Source of the DNA: Dyella sp. SG609
GTDB lineage: Bacteria; Pseudomonadota; Gammaproteobacteria; Xanthomonadales; Rhodanobacteraceae
Direction of reading: 5' to 3'
NCBI RefSeq assembly: GCF_012275375.1
Contig: NZ_JAAZQJ010000005.1
Coordinates: 62,001-126,000 of the forward strand
Length of the DNA: 64,000 bases
Each line of letters starts with the position of its first letter. Position 1 is the stretch's first letter. A program made the position numbers and the translations under genes. Positions 39,172-48,610 of the stretch are shown here, piece by piece. The notes under the pieces were generated by a model. It ran no database searches, was not told the origin of the DNA, and saw nothing but the letters and a program-made list of their open reading frames with translations.

Positions 39172-40689
39172 CCAGGTCACCGGATTGAGGCCGATGTCCT
39201 GCGCCACCACCGCGGCCGCGAGCAGCGGCACCAGGATGGCGAGGCAGCGTTCTTCCACGCGCAGGCCGGCGGTCTGCGTCCAGCCGCTGAGCCAGCCGGC
39301 CAGGCCGTAGCCCACGCAGGGCAGCAGCGCCAGGCCGAGCGGGAAGTCGCGATAGCGGCCGTCGAACACCAGCAGCAGGCCTTCCAGCGCAAGCAGGAAC
39401 AGCCAGGCGAAACGCAGCCAGCCGCCAGGCAGCACCGTGGACGCCACGCCGCCGATACGCGCGGCAAGCCAGCGCGCCAGCACGATCGCGGTGACCAGCC
39501 CGCCCGCGCACCCGGCCCAGGACAGCGCCCACTCGAGCAGGTCGCGGCAGGCATAGAGCATCTGCCGGTACTGCCACGCCAGCGCGGTGCCGGTGGCAAA
39601 ACCCGCGAGCAGCAGCACGCCCCAGCCCGCCGTGCCGCGCCATTCGCGGCGCAACGCACCGGCCAGCACGAACAGCAGCGCACCCGCGCCGCCGGCCAGC
39701 CAACCCAGCCACCAGCGCGGCTCCTCGACCACCGGACCCTGCATGGCGAACTTCGGCCGCGCATGCACGTCGTAGATGCCCCAGAAGCCGCCGGTGGTGC
39801 CTTCCTGCGCGCGCTTCCACGGCTGGTCGAAGGCTTCGATCACGTTGTAGGGCATGGCGACGCTGCCGGCGTAGTCGAGGAATTCGCGCAGATAGCGCGC
39901 CTCGTTCACCACGCTGGCGCGCGCCGCGCGGCGCGGCTTGCCGGCGCTGGGCCAGCCGGTCTCGCCGATCATCACCTCGCGGCCGGGAAAGGCGCTCTTC
40001 ACCTGCTGGTAGACCTCGGCCACGTGGCGCACGGCGTGTTCCGGCGGCACGGGTTCGTCTTCCCAATACGGCAGGATGTGGATGGTGAGGTAGTCCACCG
40101 ACTTGGCCATCTGCGGATAGCGCAGCCAGAACTCCCACACATCCGCATAGGTGACCGGCACCGACTTGGGAATCGCCGCGCGCACCTGCCGCGCATACTC
40201 GGCCAGCGCCTGCGGCGACTGCTCGCCGCGCAGCAGCACCTCGTTGCCGACCACCACGCCGCGCAGCACGTCCGGATGCGCCTTCGCCTCGGCGATGCCC
40301 AGTTCCACCTGCCTGGCATTGGCCACCGGATCGCGGCCCAGCCAGATGCCCATGATCACCTTCATGCCGTAGCGCCCGGCGATCTCCGGCACCGCGCTCA
40401 GGCCCTGGCCCTGCGAATAGGTGCGCACGCAGTCGAAGCGCTGCGACAGCGCGCGCAGATCCGCGTCGATGCGTTCGGGGCTGATGAAGGCCTTGAGGTC
40501 GTACGGTGTCTCGCCCGGTTCGCGGAACGGCGCGTAGGACACGCAGGCGATGCGCGCGGACGGCGCATCCGGCAACGCCACCGGCCGGCCCAGCAGCCAC
40601 CACCACAAAGCTCCGGCGAAGGCGCAGAACGCCAGCACCAGCCAGAGCAGAAGACGCGCGCGGGGCGAAAGCGACGGCGTGGACGACAT
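39088..40689 (-). CDS. Membrane protein with GH17-like (beta-1,3-glucan active) domain
   Basis: 533 residues. One N-terminal helix (about 12-32) leads to a periplasmic TIM-barrel domain of GH17 type (about 45-310). The acid/base Glu is in VVVGNEVLLRG and the nucleophile Glu in MIGETGWPSAGK. About six further membrane helices make up residues 320-525. Related bacterial proteins act on or transfer beta-1,3-glucan and sit near glycosyltransferases. Here no transferase is adjacent. Possible role in periplasmic or surface glucan remodelling. Confidence 0.8.
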   Translation of the reverse strand: MSSTPSLSPRARLLLWLVLAFCAFAGALWWWLLGRPVALPDAPSARIACVSYAPFREPGETPYDLKAFISPERIDADLRALSQRFDCVRTYSQGQGLSAVPEIAGRYGMKVIMGIWLGRDPVANARQVELGIAEAKAHPDVLRGVVVGNEVLLRGEQSPQALAEYARQVRAAIPKSVPVTYADVWEFWLRYPQMAKSVDYLTIHILPYWEDEPVPPEHAVRHVAEVYQQVKSAFPGREVMIGETGWPSAGKPRRAARASVVNEARYLREFLDYAGSVAMPYNVIEAFDQPWKRAQEGTTGGFWGIYDVHARPKFAMQGPVVEEPRWWLGWLAGGAGALLFVLAGALRREWRGTAGWGVLLLAGFATGTALAWQYRQMLYACRDLLEWALSWAGCAGGLVTAIVLARWLAARIGGVASTVLPGGWLRFAWLFLLALEGLLLVFDGRYRDFPLGLALLPCVGYGLAGWLSGWTQTAGLRVEERCLAILVPLLAAAVVAQDIGLNPVTWLWLGLNLAIAVPVLIGWRRIGLQANQP

Positions 40690-40912
40690 GCGCTACCTGT
40701 GGAATCGCGCCGGCCATGGCGCCTTGGGAGCGGGCAAGTCTAGCAGGGGCATGGCGCTGCTCGACGGCGTGAAGACGCGCTTTAACGTAGGACTCAGCCG
40801 AGTTTTGACATTCTGCCGGGCTGGTCCGGGGCCGCGACTAGGAATCGTCCGGCCTACACTGCGCAATCGATCGGCTGCTTCGTCCAGATAAGCCATCGCA
40901 CAAGGAGTTTTC

Positions 40913-43021
40913 ATGCCTGTTCACGCAGCGCCGCGGCGTCTCGCCCCTTCCCTGCTCGCTCTTGCCGCCGGCCTGCTGCTGGCCGGCTTCGCGCACGCCG
41001 CCGAGCCCACCGACGCACAGCGCGCGGCTTTCAAGCAGGCCTATGCCACCGCGCAGCAAGGCGGCGATGCCTGGCGCGCGCAGGCGCAGAACCTCGCGGA
41101 CTATCCGCTGTATCCGTACCTGGAAGCCGCCGCGCTCACGCACGACCTGCGCCAGCTCGACCGCGCGCCGGTCGACGCTTACCTCAAGCGCTATCCCGAC
41201 CTGATTCCCGCCAGCGACCTGCGCCGCGACTATCTGCTGGAGCTGGCGCGCCGCAAGGACTGGACCACCTTCCAGTCGCTGTACCAGCCGGGCCTGGGCG
41301 ATGCGCTGACCTGCGACGCGCTGCAGGCGCGGCTGGCGCAGACGCAGCCCGCGTCGGCGCAGTCGGGCCCGTCCACGCAGGGCGCCGCGCTGGATTTCCA
41401 GCGCGACCTCGCCACGCTGTGGAACAAGCCGAATCTGCCCAATGCCTGCGATCCGGTGATCGCCGCGGCGCACGACCAGGGCCTGCTCACCGCGCAGCGC
41501 CTGTGGGACCGCATCGACCGCGCCGCCGACGCCAGCCAGGCGGGCACCGTGGCCGCGCTTGCGGCGTGGCTGCCGGGCGACGACCCACAGGCCGGCCAGC
41601 GCATCGCCATGGCGCTGCGCGATCCGGGCGGCGCCGCGGCGAAAGCCGGCACCTGGCCCGACACGCCGCGCAGCCGGCAGGCCGCGATGCTGGCGCTGGA
41701 ACGGCTGGCGCGGCGGCAGTCCAGTGTCGCCGACAGCCACTGGGAACAGCTGCGCGGCCATTTCAAGTTCACCCAGGAACAGCAGCGCCGCATTCTTTCC
41801 GCGCTCGCGCTGTTCCATGCCACCGACTTCAACGACGACGCCCTGCAGCGCCTCGCCTCGCTGCCGCCGCCGGCGCAGACCGACGCCACCCGCGAGTGGC
41901 GCGTGCGCGTGGCGCTGGAACAGCAGAACTGGCAGGCCGCGCTGAGCGCGATCGACGCGCTGACGCCCGAACAGAAACAGGACGGCGAATGGCGCTGGTT
42001 CCGCGCGCGCGCGCTCACCGCGCTGGGCCGCGACGACGAAGCGCGCAAGCTGCTGGCGCCGCTGTCGGAAGAACCGACCTTCTTCGGCTTCATGGCCGCC
42101 GACGAGCTCGACGTGCCGTATTCGATCTGCCCGCTGACCTTGCCGCCCGATCCGCCGCGCGAACAGGCCCTGCTCGCCCATGCCGGCCTGCAGCGCGCGT
42201 TCGAGCTGTATGCGGTGGGCCTGCCGCGGCAGGCGCGGCGCGAATGGGGCAAGGCGCTGGACGGCGCCGACACGGCCACGCTGAAACTCGCGGTGGACCT
42301 TGCCTATCGCCGCGGCTGGTACGACCGCGCGGTGTTCACCTTCAACAAGGGCGAGGCGCTGCGCTACTACGAGCAGCGCTTTCCGCTGGCCAGCCAGGAC
42401 GGGCTGGTGCCGCAGGCCGAAGAGGCCGGCATCGATCCGTCCTGGGCCTACGCGATCCTGCGCGCGGAAAGCGCCTGGGCCGCCGATGCGCGCTCCGGCG
42501 CGAATGCGCGCGGGCTGATGCAGCTGCTGCCGGATACCGCGGCGATGGTCGCGCGGCGCAACGGGCTGAACTGGGCCGGCGCCGATTCGCTGTACGACCC
42601 GGTGACCAATATCGTGCTGGGCACGCGCTATCTCGCGCAGATGGCCGAACGCTTCAACGGCGCGCCATGGCTGGCCAGCGCCGCCTACAACGCCGGCCCC
42701 GCCCGCCTGGACCAGTGGCTGGCCGCGCGCGGCACGCTGCCGCCGGACCTGTTCGTGGCCAGCATGCCGTTCAAGGAGACCCGCGAGTACGTGGCGCGGG
42801 TGATGTCCTTCGCGGTGATCTACGACTGGCGCCTCAATGGCAACGCCACGCCGCTGGCGTCGCGCCTGACCGCGATCGGCCAGGCCTATGCGCTGCCCGA
42901 CCGCAACACGCCGCGCCGCCCGGTGAGCTGCCCGGCGCCCGCGGCGGCGGTGGCGCCAGCGGAGGCCGCCACGGTGCCCGCACCGCCGGCCGGCGATGCC
43001 ACGAACAGTCCTTCGCAGTGA
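40913..43021 (+). CDS. slt: Soluble lytic murein transglycosylase
   Basis: 702 residues. A signal peptide (about 1-25) precedes a long alpha-superhelical U domain (to about residue 450), a linker L domain and the lysozyme-like C domain. The catalytic Glu519 is in ILRAESAWAADARSGANARGLMQLLPDTA. The following YDPVTNIVLGTRYLA and SAAYNAGPARLDQWL are typical of lytic transglycosylase family 1A. It cleaves peptidoglycan to 1,6-anhydromuropeptides in the periplasm. AAGGAG precedes the ATG. Confidence 0.95.
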   Translation: MPVHAAPRRLAPSLLALAAGLLLAGFAHAAEPTDAQRAAFKQAYATAQQGGDAWRAQAQNLADYPLYPYLEAAALTHDLRQLDRAPVDAYLKRYPDLIPASDLRRDYLLELARRKDWTTFQSLYQPGLGDALTCDALQARLAQTQPASAQSGPSTQGAALDFQRDLATLWNKPNLPNACDPVIAAAHDQGLLTAQRLWDRIDRAADASQAGTVAALAAWLPGDDPQAGQRIAMALRDPGGAAAKAGTWPDTPRSRQAAMLALERLARRQSSVADSHWEQLRGHFKFTQEQQRRILSALALFHATDFNDDALQRLASLPPPAQTDATREWRVRVALEQQNWQAALSAIDALTPEQKQDGEWRWFRARALTALGRDDEARKLLAPLSEEPTFFGFMAADELDVPYSICPLTLPPDPPREQALLAHAGLQRAFELYAVGLPRQARREWGKALDGADTATLKLAVDLAYRRGWYDRAVFTFNKGEALRYYEQRFPLASQDGLVPQAEEAGIDPSWAYAILRAESAWAADARSGANARGLMQLLPDTAAMVARRNGLNWAGADSLYDPVTNIVLGTRYLAQMAERFNGAPWLASAAYNAGPARLDQWLAARGTLPPDLFVASMPFKETREYVARVMSFAVIYDWRLNGNATPLASRLTAIGQAYALPDRNTPRRPVSCPAPAAAVAPAEAATVPAPPAGDATNSPSQ

Positions 43022-43031
43022 GGTTTCCGTC

Positions 43032-43967
43032 ATGAGCGCCAAGCGTCTGGTCATTCTCGGCGGTACCGGTTTCGTCGGCAGCTATCTGGTGCCGCGGCTG
43101 GCCATGGACGGGCACCGCATCGTGCTGCTGTCGCGCAACCGCGAGCGGCGCCGCGCGCTGGCGGTAGTGCCGGGCGTGGAGATCCACAGCACCGACGTCT
43201 ACGACGGCAATGCGCTGCGCCGGCAGTTCGAAGGCGCCGATGCGGTGATCCATATGATCGGCTCGCTGCATCCGGCCAGCGGCCGTTCGCTGCAGGAAAT
43301 CCATGTGGAACTGGCGCGCCGGGTCACCGGCGCCTGCCAGGCCGCTGGCGTCGGACGCCTGCATCTGATGAGCGCGTTGAAGGCCGGCCAGGGCCTGTCG
43401 CGCTATCTGAAGACGCGCGGCGAAGCCGAGGCGGTGGTGCGCCAGTCCGGCCTGGACTGGACCATCTACCAGTCCAGCGTGATGTTCGGCGCCAACGACG
43501 GCCTGGTCTCCCGCTTCGCCGCTCTGCTGCGCCTGATGCCCGTCCTGCCGCTGGCGCGCGCCGGATCGCGGCTGGCGCCGACCTATGCGGGCGACGTGGC
43601 GGAAGCCTTCGCGCGCTGCATCGCCGACGACCGGCTCAGCATCGACCGCACGTTCGAGCTGTACGGTCCTGAGGTACTGACCCTGGGCGAGATCGTGCAT
43701 GGCATCCGCGACACGCTCGGCCTGCGCACGCGCATCCTGCCGCTGCCCGATGCGCTGGGCCGGATCCAGGCGCGCCTGGCCGAGCTGCTGCCGGGCAAGC
43801 CGTTCTCCTACGACAACTTCCTGACCCTGCGCACCGACTCGGTGGGCAAGCAGGACGGCTATGCCGCGCTGGGCATCCGCGCCGAGCCGCTGACGCCCTG
43901 GCTGCCGGTGCTGCTGCAGGGTTCGCCGCGCCAGCGGCGGCTGGACCGCTATCGCGCCATGCGCTGA
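43032..43967 (+). CDS. NAD(P)-binding SDR, NDUFA9-like
   Basis: 311 residues. Rossmann motif [14 protein letters not shown] at the N-terminus, [25 protein letters not shown], then [25 protein letters not shown] and [17 protein letters not shown]. This is the atypical/extended SDR group related to the complex I accessory subunit NDUFA9, without the Tyr-x-x-x-Lys of active SDRs. Quinone- or cofactor-related roles have been suggested for the group. It lies 10 bp after slt and 32 bp before cca in a likely operon. Confidence 0.85.
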   Translation: MSAKRLVILGGTGFVGSYLVPRLAMDGHRIVLLSRNRERRRALAVVPGVEIHSTDVYDGNALRRQFEGADAVIHMIGSLHPASGRSLQEIHVELARRVTGACQAAGVGRLHLMSALKAGQGLSRYLKTRGEAEAVVRQSGLDWTIYQSSVMFGANDGLVSRFAALLRLMPVLPLARAGSRLAPTYAGDVAEAFARCIADDRLSIDRTFELYGPEVLTLGEIVHGIRDTLGLRTRILPLPDALGRIQARLAELLPGKPFSYDNFLTLRTDSVGKQDGYAALGIRAEPLTPWLPVLLQGSPRQRRLDRYRAMR

Positions 43968-43999
43968 GCCGCGGCGCCGCGCATGGCAGAATCGCGGCC

Positions 44000-45229
44000 A
44001 TGCGTATCTATCTAGTCGGCGGCGCCGTCCGCGATCGCTTGCTGCAGCGTCCCGTCAGCGACCACGACCACGTGGTGGTCGGCGCCACGCCGGAGCAGCT
44101 GCTTGCGCTCGGCTACAAGCCGGTGGGCAAGGATTTCCCGGTATTCCTGCATCCGGACACCGGCGAGGAGTACGCGCTGGCGCGCACCGAGCGCAAGACC
44201 GGCCGCGGCTACCACGGCTTCGCCGTGCATGCGGACCCGGCGGTGACGCTGGAGCAGGACCTGGAGCGGCGCGACCTCACCATCAATGCCATCGCCATGG
44301 ACGAAGCCGGGGGCCTGGTCGATCCGTTCGGCGGCGCGCGCGATATCGAGCAGCGCGTGTTGCGCCATGTCTCGCCCGCCTTCGTCGAAGACCCGGTGCG
44401 CCTGCTGCGCGTGGCGCGCTTCGCCGCGCGCTTCGCGCCGCTGGGCTTTACCGTGGCCGAGGAAACCATGGAGCTGATGCGCCGCATGGTGCGCGAAGGC
44501 GAAGTGGATCATCTGGTGCCCGAGCGCGTATGGCAGGAAACGCGCCGCGCGCTGGGCGAGCCGAGCCCCTCGGCCTTCCTGCAGGTGCTGCGCGCCAGCG
44601 GTGCGCTGGCCGTGCTGTTTCCGGAAATCGATGCACTGTACGGCGTGCCGCAGCGCGCCGAATACCATCCGGAGGTCGACACCGGCATCCATATCGAGAT
44701 GGTGCTGGACATGGCCGCGCGCATCGCGCCGGGCAACGAGCTGGTCGGCTTCTGCGCGCTCACGCACGACCTCGGCAAGGCGCTGACGCCGGCCGACGTG
44801 CTGCCGCGCCATCTCGGCCACGAGGAGGCCGGCGTCGAACCGCTGCGCCAGCTGTGCGCGCGCCTGCGCGTGCCCACCGAATTCGCCGCGCTGGCCGAGC
44901 AGGTCTGCCGCGAGCACCTGAACGCGCATCGCGCCTTCGAGCTCAAGCCCTCCACCGTGCTGCGCGTGCTCGGCGCGCTGGACGCGCTGCGCCGCCCGGA
45001 ACGGCTGGAGGTGTTCCTGGCCGCCTGCGAGGCCGACAAGCGCGGCCGCCTGGGCCTGGAACACAGCGATTACCCGCAAGCCGCGTATCTGCGCGCCGCG
45101 CGCGCCGCCGCGGCGGCGATCGGCGCCGGCGCCTTCGTGGCCAAGGGGCTGCAGGGGCCGGCGGTGGGCGCGGCGATGGAAAAGGCCCGTATCGACGCCA
45201 TTGCGGCCCTGCGCGGAAGCTACGGCTAA
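44000..45229 (+). CDS. cca: CCA tRNA nucleotidyltransferase with HD domain
   Basis: 409 residues, E. coli-type length. It adds or repairs the 3' CCA of tRNA. Nucleotidyltransferase motifs are [12 protein letters not shown] and the catalytic Asp pair in SDHDHVVVG; the [13 protein letters not shown] and [16 protein letters not shown] segments follow. A C-terminal HD phosphohydrolase domain has [12 protein letters not shown] and [13 protein letters not shown]. Confidence 0.95.
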   Translation: MRIYLVGGAVRDRLLQRPVSDHDHVVVGATPEQLLALGYKPVGKDFPVFLHPDTGEEYALARTERKTGRGYHGFAVHADPAVTLEQDLERRDLTINAIAMDEAGGLVDPFGGARDIEQRVLRHVSPAFVEDPVRLLRVARFAARFAPLGFTVAEETMELMRRMVREGEVDHLVPERVWQETRRALGEPSPSAFLQVLRASGALAVLFPEIDALYGVPQRAEYHPEVDTGIHIEMVLDMAARIAPGNELVGFCALTHDLGKALTPADVLPRHLGHEEAGVEPLRQLCARLRVPTEFAALAEQVCREHLNAHRAFELKPSTVLRVLGALDALRRPERLEVFLAACEADKRGRLGLEHSDYPQAAYLRAARAAAAAIGAGAFVAKGLQGPAVGAAMEKARIDAIAALRGSYG

Positions 45230-45309
45230 GCCATTCCGTTGTATAACGCCCGGGATGCCTGTTGCCGTCCTGCAACGACGGGCCCCCACACGATTTCCGG
45301 AGCCGCCCC

Positions 45310-47313
45310 TTGTCAGCCGCCGATTCCTCCGCTTCGCCCCTGCGCCAGCGTTTCCGCCCCCTGTGGTGGCTGGCCTTCGCCTACGTGGCGATCGGCGCGA
45401 TCACCCGCGTGGCCCTGCTCGTGATGTCGGGCAAGGGCGTGCCGCACAGCCCGCTGTACTGGGCTTACGCCTTCGGCGTGGGCCTGCTGTACGACCTGAT
45501 CACCTACATCTACATCGCGTGGCCGATGGTGCTGTTCCTGTGGCTGATGCCGCGGCGCGCCTACGTGTCGCGCACGGGCCAGTGGGCGCTGTATCTGCTG
45601 GCGGCGCTGATGCTGTACTGGCTGATGTTCGTGGGCGCGTCGGAACTGGTGTTCTGGAACGAGTTCGGCACGCGCTTCAACTTCATCGCGGTGGATTACC
45701 TGGTCTACACCACCGAGGTGATCGGCAATATCCGCGAGTCGTATCCGCTGGGCCGCTGGCTGGGCCTGCTGGCGCTGACCGTGCTGATCGCCCTGCTGGT
45801 GAGCCGCCGCGGGCTGCGCACGCGCGACGCCGGCACGCGCTTCTGGCAGCGCGCCAAGGTGGCGCTGGTGTGGCTGGTGCTGACCGTGGTGACCGTGGCC
45901 GCCTTCAAGGGCACCTTGAAGGACCGCACCGACAACAACTTCGTCAACGAACTCTCCGGCAACGGCATCTACGAGTTCTTCGCCGCCTTCCGCAGCAGCC
46001 ACCTGGAATACTCGCGCTTCTACACCACCCTGCCGGACGAGCGCGCCTTCCGCGACGTGCGCACCATGCTGAAGACGCCCGAGGCCACGTTTGTCAGCAA
46101 CGACCCGCGCGATCTCACCCGCGAGATCCGCCACGAAGGGCCGGAGAAGCGCCTGAACGTGGTGCTGATCAGCATCGAGAGCTTCTCGGCCGACTTCATG
46201 CAGACCTTCGGCGACGACCGCGGCATCACGCCGAACCTCGACAAGCTGGTCGACCAGAGCCTGTTCTTCGACAACCTCTACGCCAACGGCACGCGCACCG
46301 TGCGCGGCCTGGAGGCGCTGTCGCTGGCCATTCCGCCGACGCCGGGCGATTCGCTGATCAAGGCGCACAACAACGAGGACCTGTTCTCGGTGGCCAACGT
46401 GTTCAACGCGCGCGGCTACCAGTCGGACTTCGTCTACGGCGGCTACGGCTACTTCGACAACATGAATTACTTCTTCAACCACAACGGGTATCGGGCGGTC
46501 GACCGCAACGACATCAACAAGGACGACCCGATCCACCACGAGAACGTGTGGGGCGTGGCGGACGAAGACCTGTACACCCTGGCGATGCGCCAGATGGACA
46601 GCATTCACGCCGAAGGCAAGCCGTTCTTCCTGCACATCATGACCACCTCGAACCACCGCCCCTTCACCGTGCCCGCCGGCCGCGTGAAGGAAAAGAACGG
46701 CACGCGCGAGGCGGCGGTGGCCTACACCGACTGGTCGATCGCCGACTTCCTCAAGCGCGCCGCCAGCAAGCCGTATTTCGACGACACCATCTTCGTGATC
46801 ACCGCGGACCACTGCGCCTCCAGCGCGGGCCGCACCAGCGTGCCGATCAACCGCTATCACATCCCGCTGTGGATCTATGCGCCCAAGCACATCCCGCCGC
46901 AGCGCGTGCACCGGCTGATGGCGCAGATCGACATCATGCCCACGGTGCTGGGCATGCTGAATTTCAGCTACCGCAGCCGCTTCTTCGGCTACGACCTGTT
47001 CCAGCTGGAACCCGGCCGCGAGCGCGCCTTCCCCGCCACCTACGAGAAGCTGGGCTATCTGCGCGACGACGTGCTGACCGTGCTGGAACCGCAGCGCAAG
47101 CTCGAACAGCTTCGCCCGGACTACGACACCGGCGACGGCGTGCCCGTGCAGCCGGTGGACCGCACCAAGGTGGACGAGGCGACGGCTTACTACCAGGTGG
47201 CGGCGGAGCTTTATAAGTCGCGCCAGCTGGGCAAGCGGCCCGACGACAACACGCCGGTGAAGCCGCTGCAGGCGGAGCAGGGATCGGCGGGCGCGGCGCC
47301 CGTCCTGCATTGA
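45310..47313 (+). CDS. LtaS-like membrane sulfatase-fold phosphoglycerol/phosphoethanolamine transferase
   Basis: 667 residues. About five membrane helices (residues 18-200) precede a periplasmic sulfatase-fold domain. The nucleophile is Thr328 (NGTRTVRG); metal ligands are the Glu in LISIESFSADF and the Asp-His of ITADHCASS, with His in TTSNHRPFTVP. Enzymes of this fold move phosphoglycerol or phosphoethanolamine from lipids to glycans. In a Gram-negative cell the acceptor could be osmoregulated glucan or another envelope glycan. The TTG at 45310 is chosen for CCGGAG 7 nt before it. Confidence 0.85.
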   Translation: MSAADSSASPLRQRFRPLWWLAFAYVAIGAITRVALLVMSGKGVPHSPLYWAYAFGVGLLYDLITYIYIAWPMVLFLWLMPRRAYVSRTGQWALYLLAALMLYWLMFVGASELVFWNEFGTRFNFIAVDYLVYTTEVIGNIRESYPLGRWLGLLALTVLIALLVSRRGLRTRDAGTRFWQRAKVALVWLVLTVVTVAAFKGTLKDRTDNNFVNELSGNGIYEFFAAFRSSHLEYSRFYTTLPDERAFRDVRTMLKTPEATFVSNDPRDLTREIRHEGPEKRLNVVLISIESFSADFMQTFGDDRGITPNLDKLVDQSLFFDNLYANGTRTVRGLEALSLAIPPTPGDSLIKAHNNEDLFSVANVFNARGYQSDFVYGGYGYFDNMNYFFNHNGYRAVDRNDINKDDPIHHENVWGVADEDLYTLAMRQMDSIHAEGKPFFLHIMTTSNHRPFTVPAGRVKEKNGTREAAVAYTDWSIADFLKRAASKPYFDDTIFVITADHCASSAGRTSVPINRYHIPLWIYAPKHIPPQRVHRLMAQIDIMPTVLGMLNFSYRSRFFGYDLFQLEPGRERAFPATYEKLGYLRDDVLTVLEPQRKLEQLRPDYDTGDGVPVQPVDRTKVDEATAYYQVAAELYKSRQLGKRPDDNTPVKPLQAEQGSAGAAPVLH

Positions 47314-47319
47314 CGTACT

Positions 47320-47343
47320 GCCGTCGCCGGCAGCGGCGACGGC
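47320..47343. terminator. Hairpin between convergent LtaS-like gene and midA
   Basis: GCCGTCGCCG (47320-47329), loop GCAG and the exact complement (47334-47343) form a 10-bp stem between the two stops. Confidence 0.6.
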
Positions 47344-47349
47344 GCTCCC

Positions 47350-48552
47350 TTACAGCCGGTCGCCCTGATCGGCTTCGAGCATCTGGGCCGGCAGCGGCAC
47401 CACGTCCATGCCGCGCGCCAGCACCATCGCCTGGAAGCGTTCGCCCATCTGGTCCGGCAAGGTGAGCTTCTTCACCTGCTGGGCCAGGCGGTAGCGCGCC
47501 GCTTCGTCCGGTGCGTCGGCATAGGCGTCTTCGAAGGCCTGCTGCAGGCCGGCGGCGATCAGGAACTGCGCCTGCGGCAGGTACGCCGCCACGCCGAAAC
47601 CGGCCTGGTTGCCGGCTTCGGCCAGCGCGGTGAAATCCACCGAGGCAGTGAGGTCGTTGAGGCCGGGCAGGAACAGCGGATCGGCGTGCGCGTGGTGGCG
47701 GTAGTGCGCCATCAATGTGCCGTCGCTGCGGCCGGGCTGGTAGTACTCGCGGCGCACGTAGCCGTAGTCGATAAACAACATGACGCCGGCAGTGAGCGAG
47801 CCGGCGATGGCCTGCATCCAGTACGGCAGCTGCGGCAGCACTTCGGAGCGGTAGCCGTCGGCGAAGCTGCTTTCGGTATCGCGCTCCAGATGGCGCACGG
47901 CGCCGGAGACCAGCGCGTCGGCGGGACGATCGACGCGCATCAGCCGGCCTTCGCCGTCGAGCGCGACGTATTCCTCGTAGACCTCGCCCGCGCGCAAGGT
48001 GAAGCGCGTGGTGGGCAGGGCGTCGATCACTTCGTTGGCGAACAGCGCACCGCGCCATGCTTCTTCCGGCGGGCGGTCCAGCCATTGCACGCGCGCGAAC
48101 AGTGCCGGCGGCAACACCGCGGCCAGGCGCTCGCGCTGGCGTTCGCGCAGGTCGGCGCTGGGTTCAAGGATCAGATAGCGGCGCGGCAGCTGCGCGTTGG
48201 CGTGGAAGGCCAGCAGCGCGGATTCGGCGAAAGCACCGCTGCCGCCGCCGAGTTCCAGCACGTCGGCTTCGTCGCCAAGCAGTTCCAGCACCGGGCCGAT
48301 GACTTTCGCCACGCAACGCGCGAACAGGTCGCCCAGTTCCGGCGCGGTGATGAAGTCGCCGGCCGCGCCGAACTTGGTGGCGCCGGCGCTGTAGTAGCCC
48401 AGGCCCGGCTCGTACAGGCAGCGGCCCATGTATTCGGCGAAGGGCATGGGGCCGTGCGCGGCAATGTGTTCGCGCAGGCGCGCCAGCAGATGGTCGGAGT
48501 GGGCGCGCTCGTCGGCGCCGGGTTCGGGAAGGCGGGAAAAGCTGGGATTCAT
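47350..48552 (-). CDS. SAM-dependent methyltransferase, MidA/NDUFAF7 family
   Basis: 400 residues. N-terminal PMPFAEYMGRCLYEPGLGYY and ITAPELGDLFARC, the SAM site VLELGGGSGAFAESAL, then LFANEVIDALPTTRF and FIDYGYVRREYYQPGRSDGTLMAHYRHHAHADPL. The family methylates Arg on a complex I subunit in mitochondria; the bacterial target is probably similar but not established. It is preceded by the TonB receptor gene on the same strand. Confidence 0.9.
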   Translation of the reverse strand: MNPSFSRLPEPGADERAHSDHLLARLREHIAAHGPMPFAEYMGRCLYEPGLGYYSAGATKFGAAGDFITAPELGDLFARCVAKVIGPVLELLGDEADVLELGGGSGAFAESALLAFHANAQLPRRYLILEPSADLRERQRERLAAVLPPALFARVQWLDRPPEEAWRGALFANEVIDALPTTRFTLRAGEVYEEYVALDGEGRLMRVDRPADALVSGAVRHLERDTESSFADGYRSEVLPQLPYWMQAIAGSLTAGVMLFIDYGYVRREYYQPGRSDGTLMAHYRHHAHADPLFLPGLNDLTASVDFTALAEAGNQAGFGVAAYLPQAQFLIAAGLQQAFEDAYADAPDEAARYRLAQQVKKLTLPDQMGERFQAMVLARGMDVVPLPAQMLEADQGDRL

Positions 48553-48569
48553 CGCGCAAGGATAGCGCT

Positions 48570-48593
48570 CGCCGCGCCCTTGCGGGCGCGGCG
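48570..48593. terminator. Hairpin after the TonB receptor gene
   Basis: CGCCGCGCCC (48570-48579), loop TTGC and the exact complement (48584-48593) lie between the receptor stop and the midA start on the minus strand. Confidence 0.55.
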
Positions 48594-48610
48594 TTCGTGC
48601 ATCAAGCCGC

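Noticed and set aside
40838-43054. A long minus-strand open frame over slt
   Set aside because: Antisense to slt, which has intact catalytic motifs; no family features in the antisense product.
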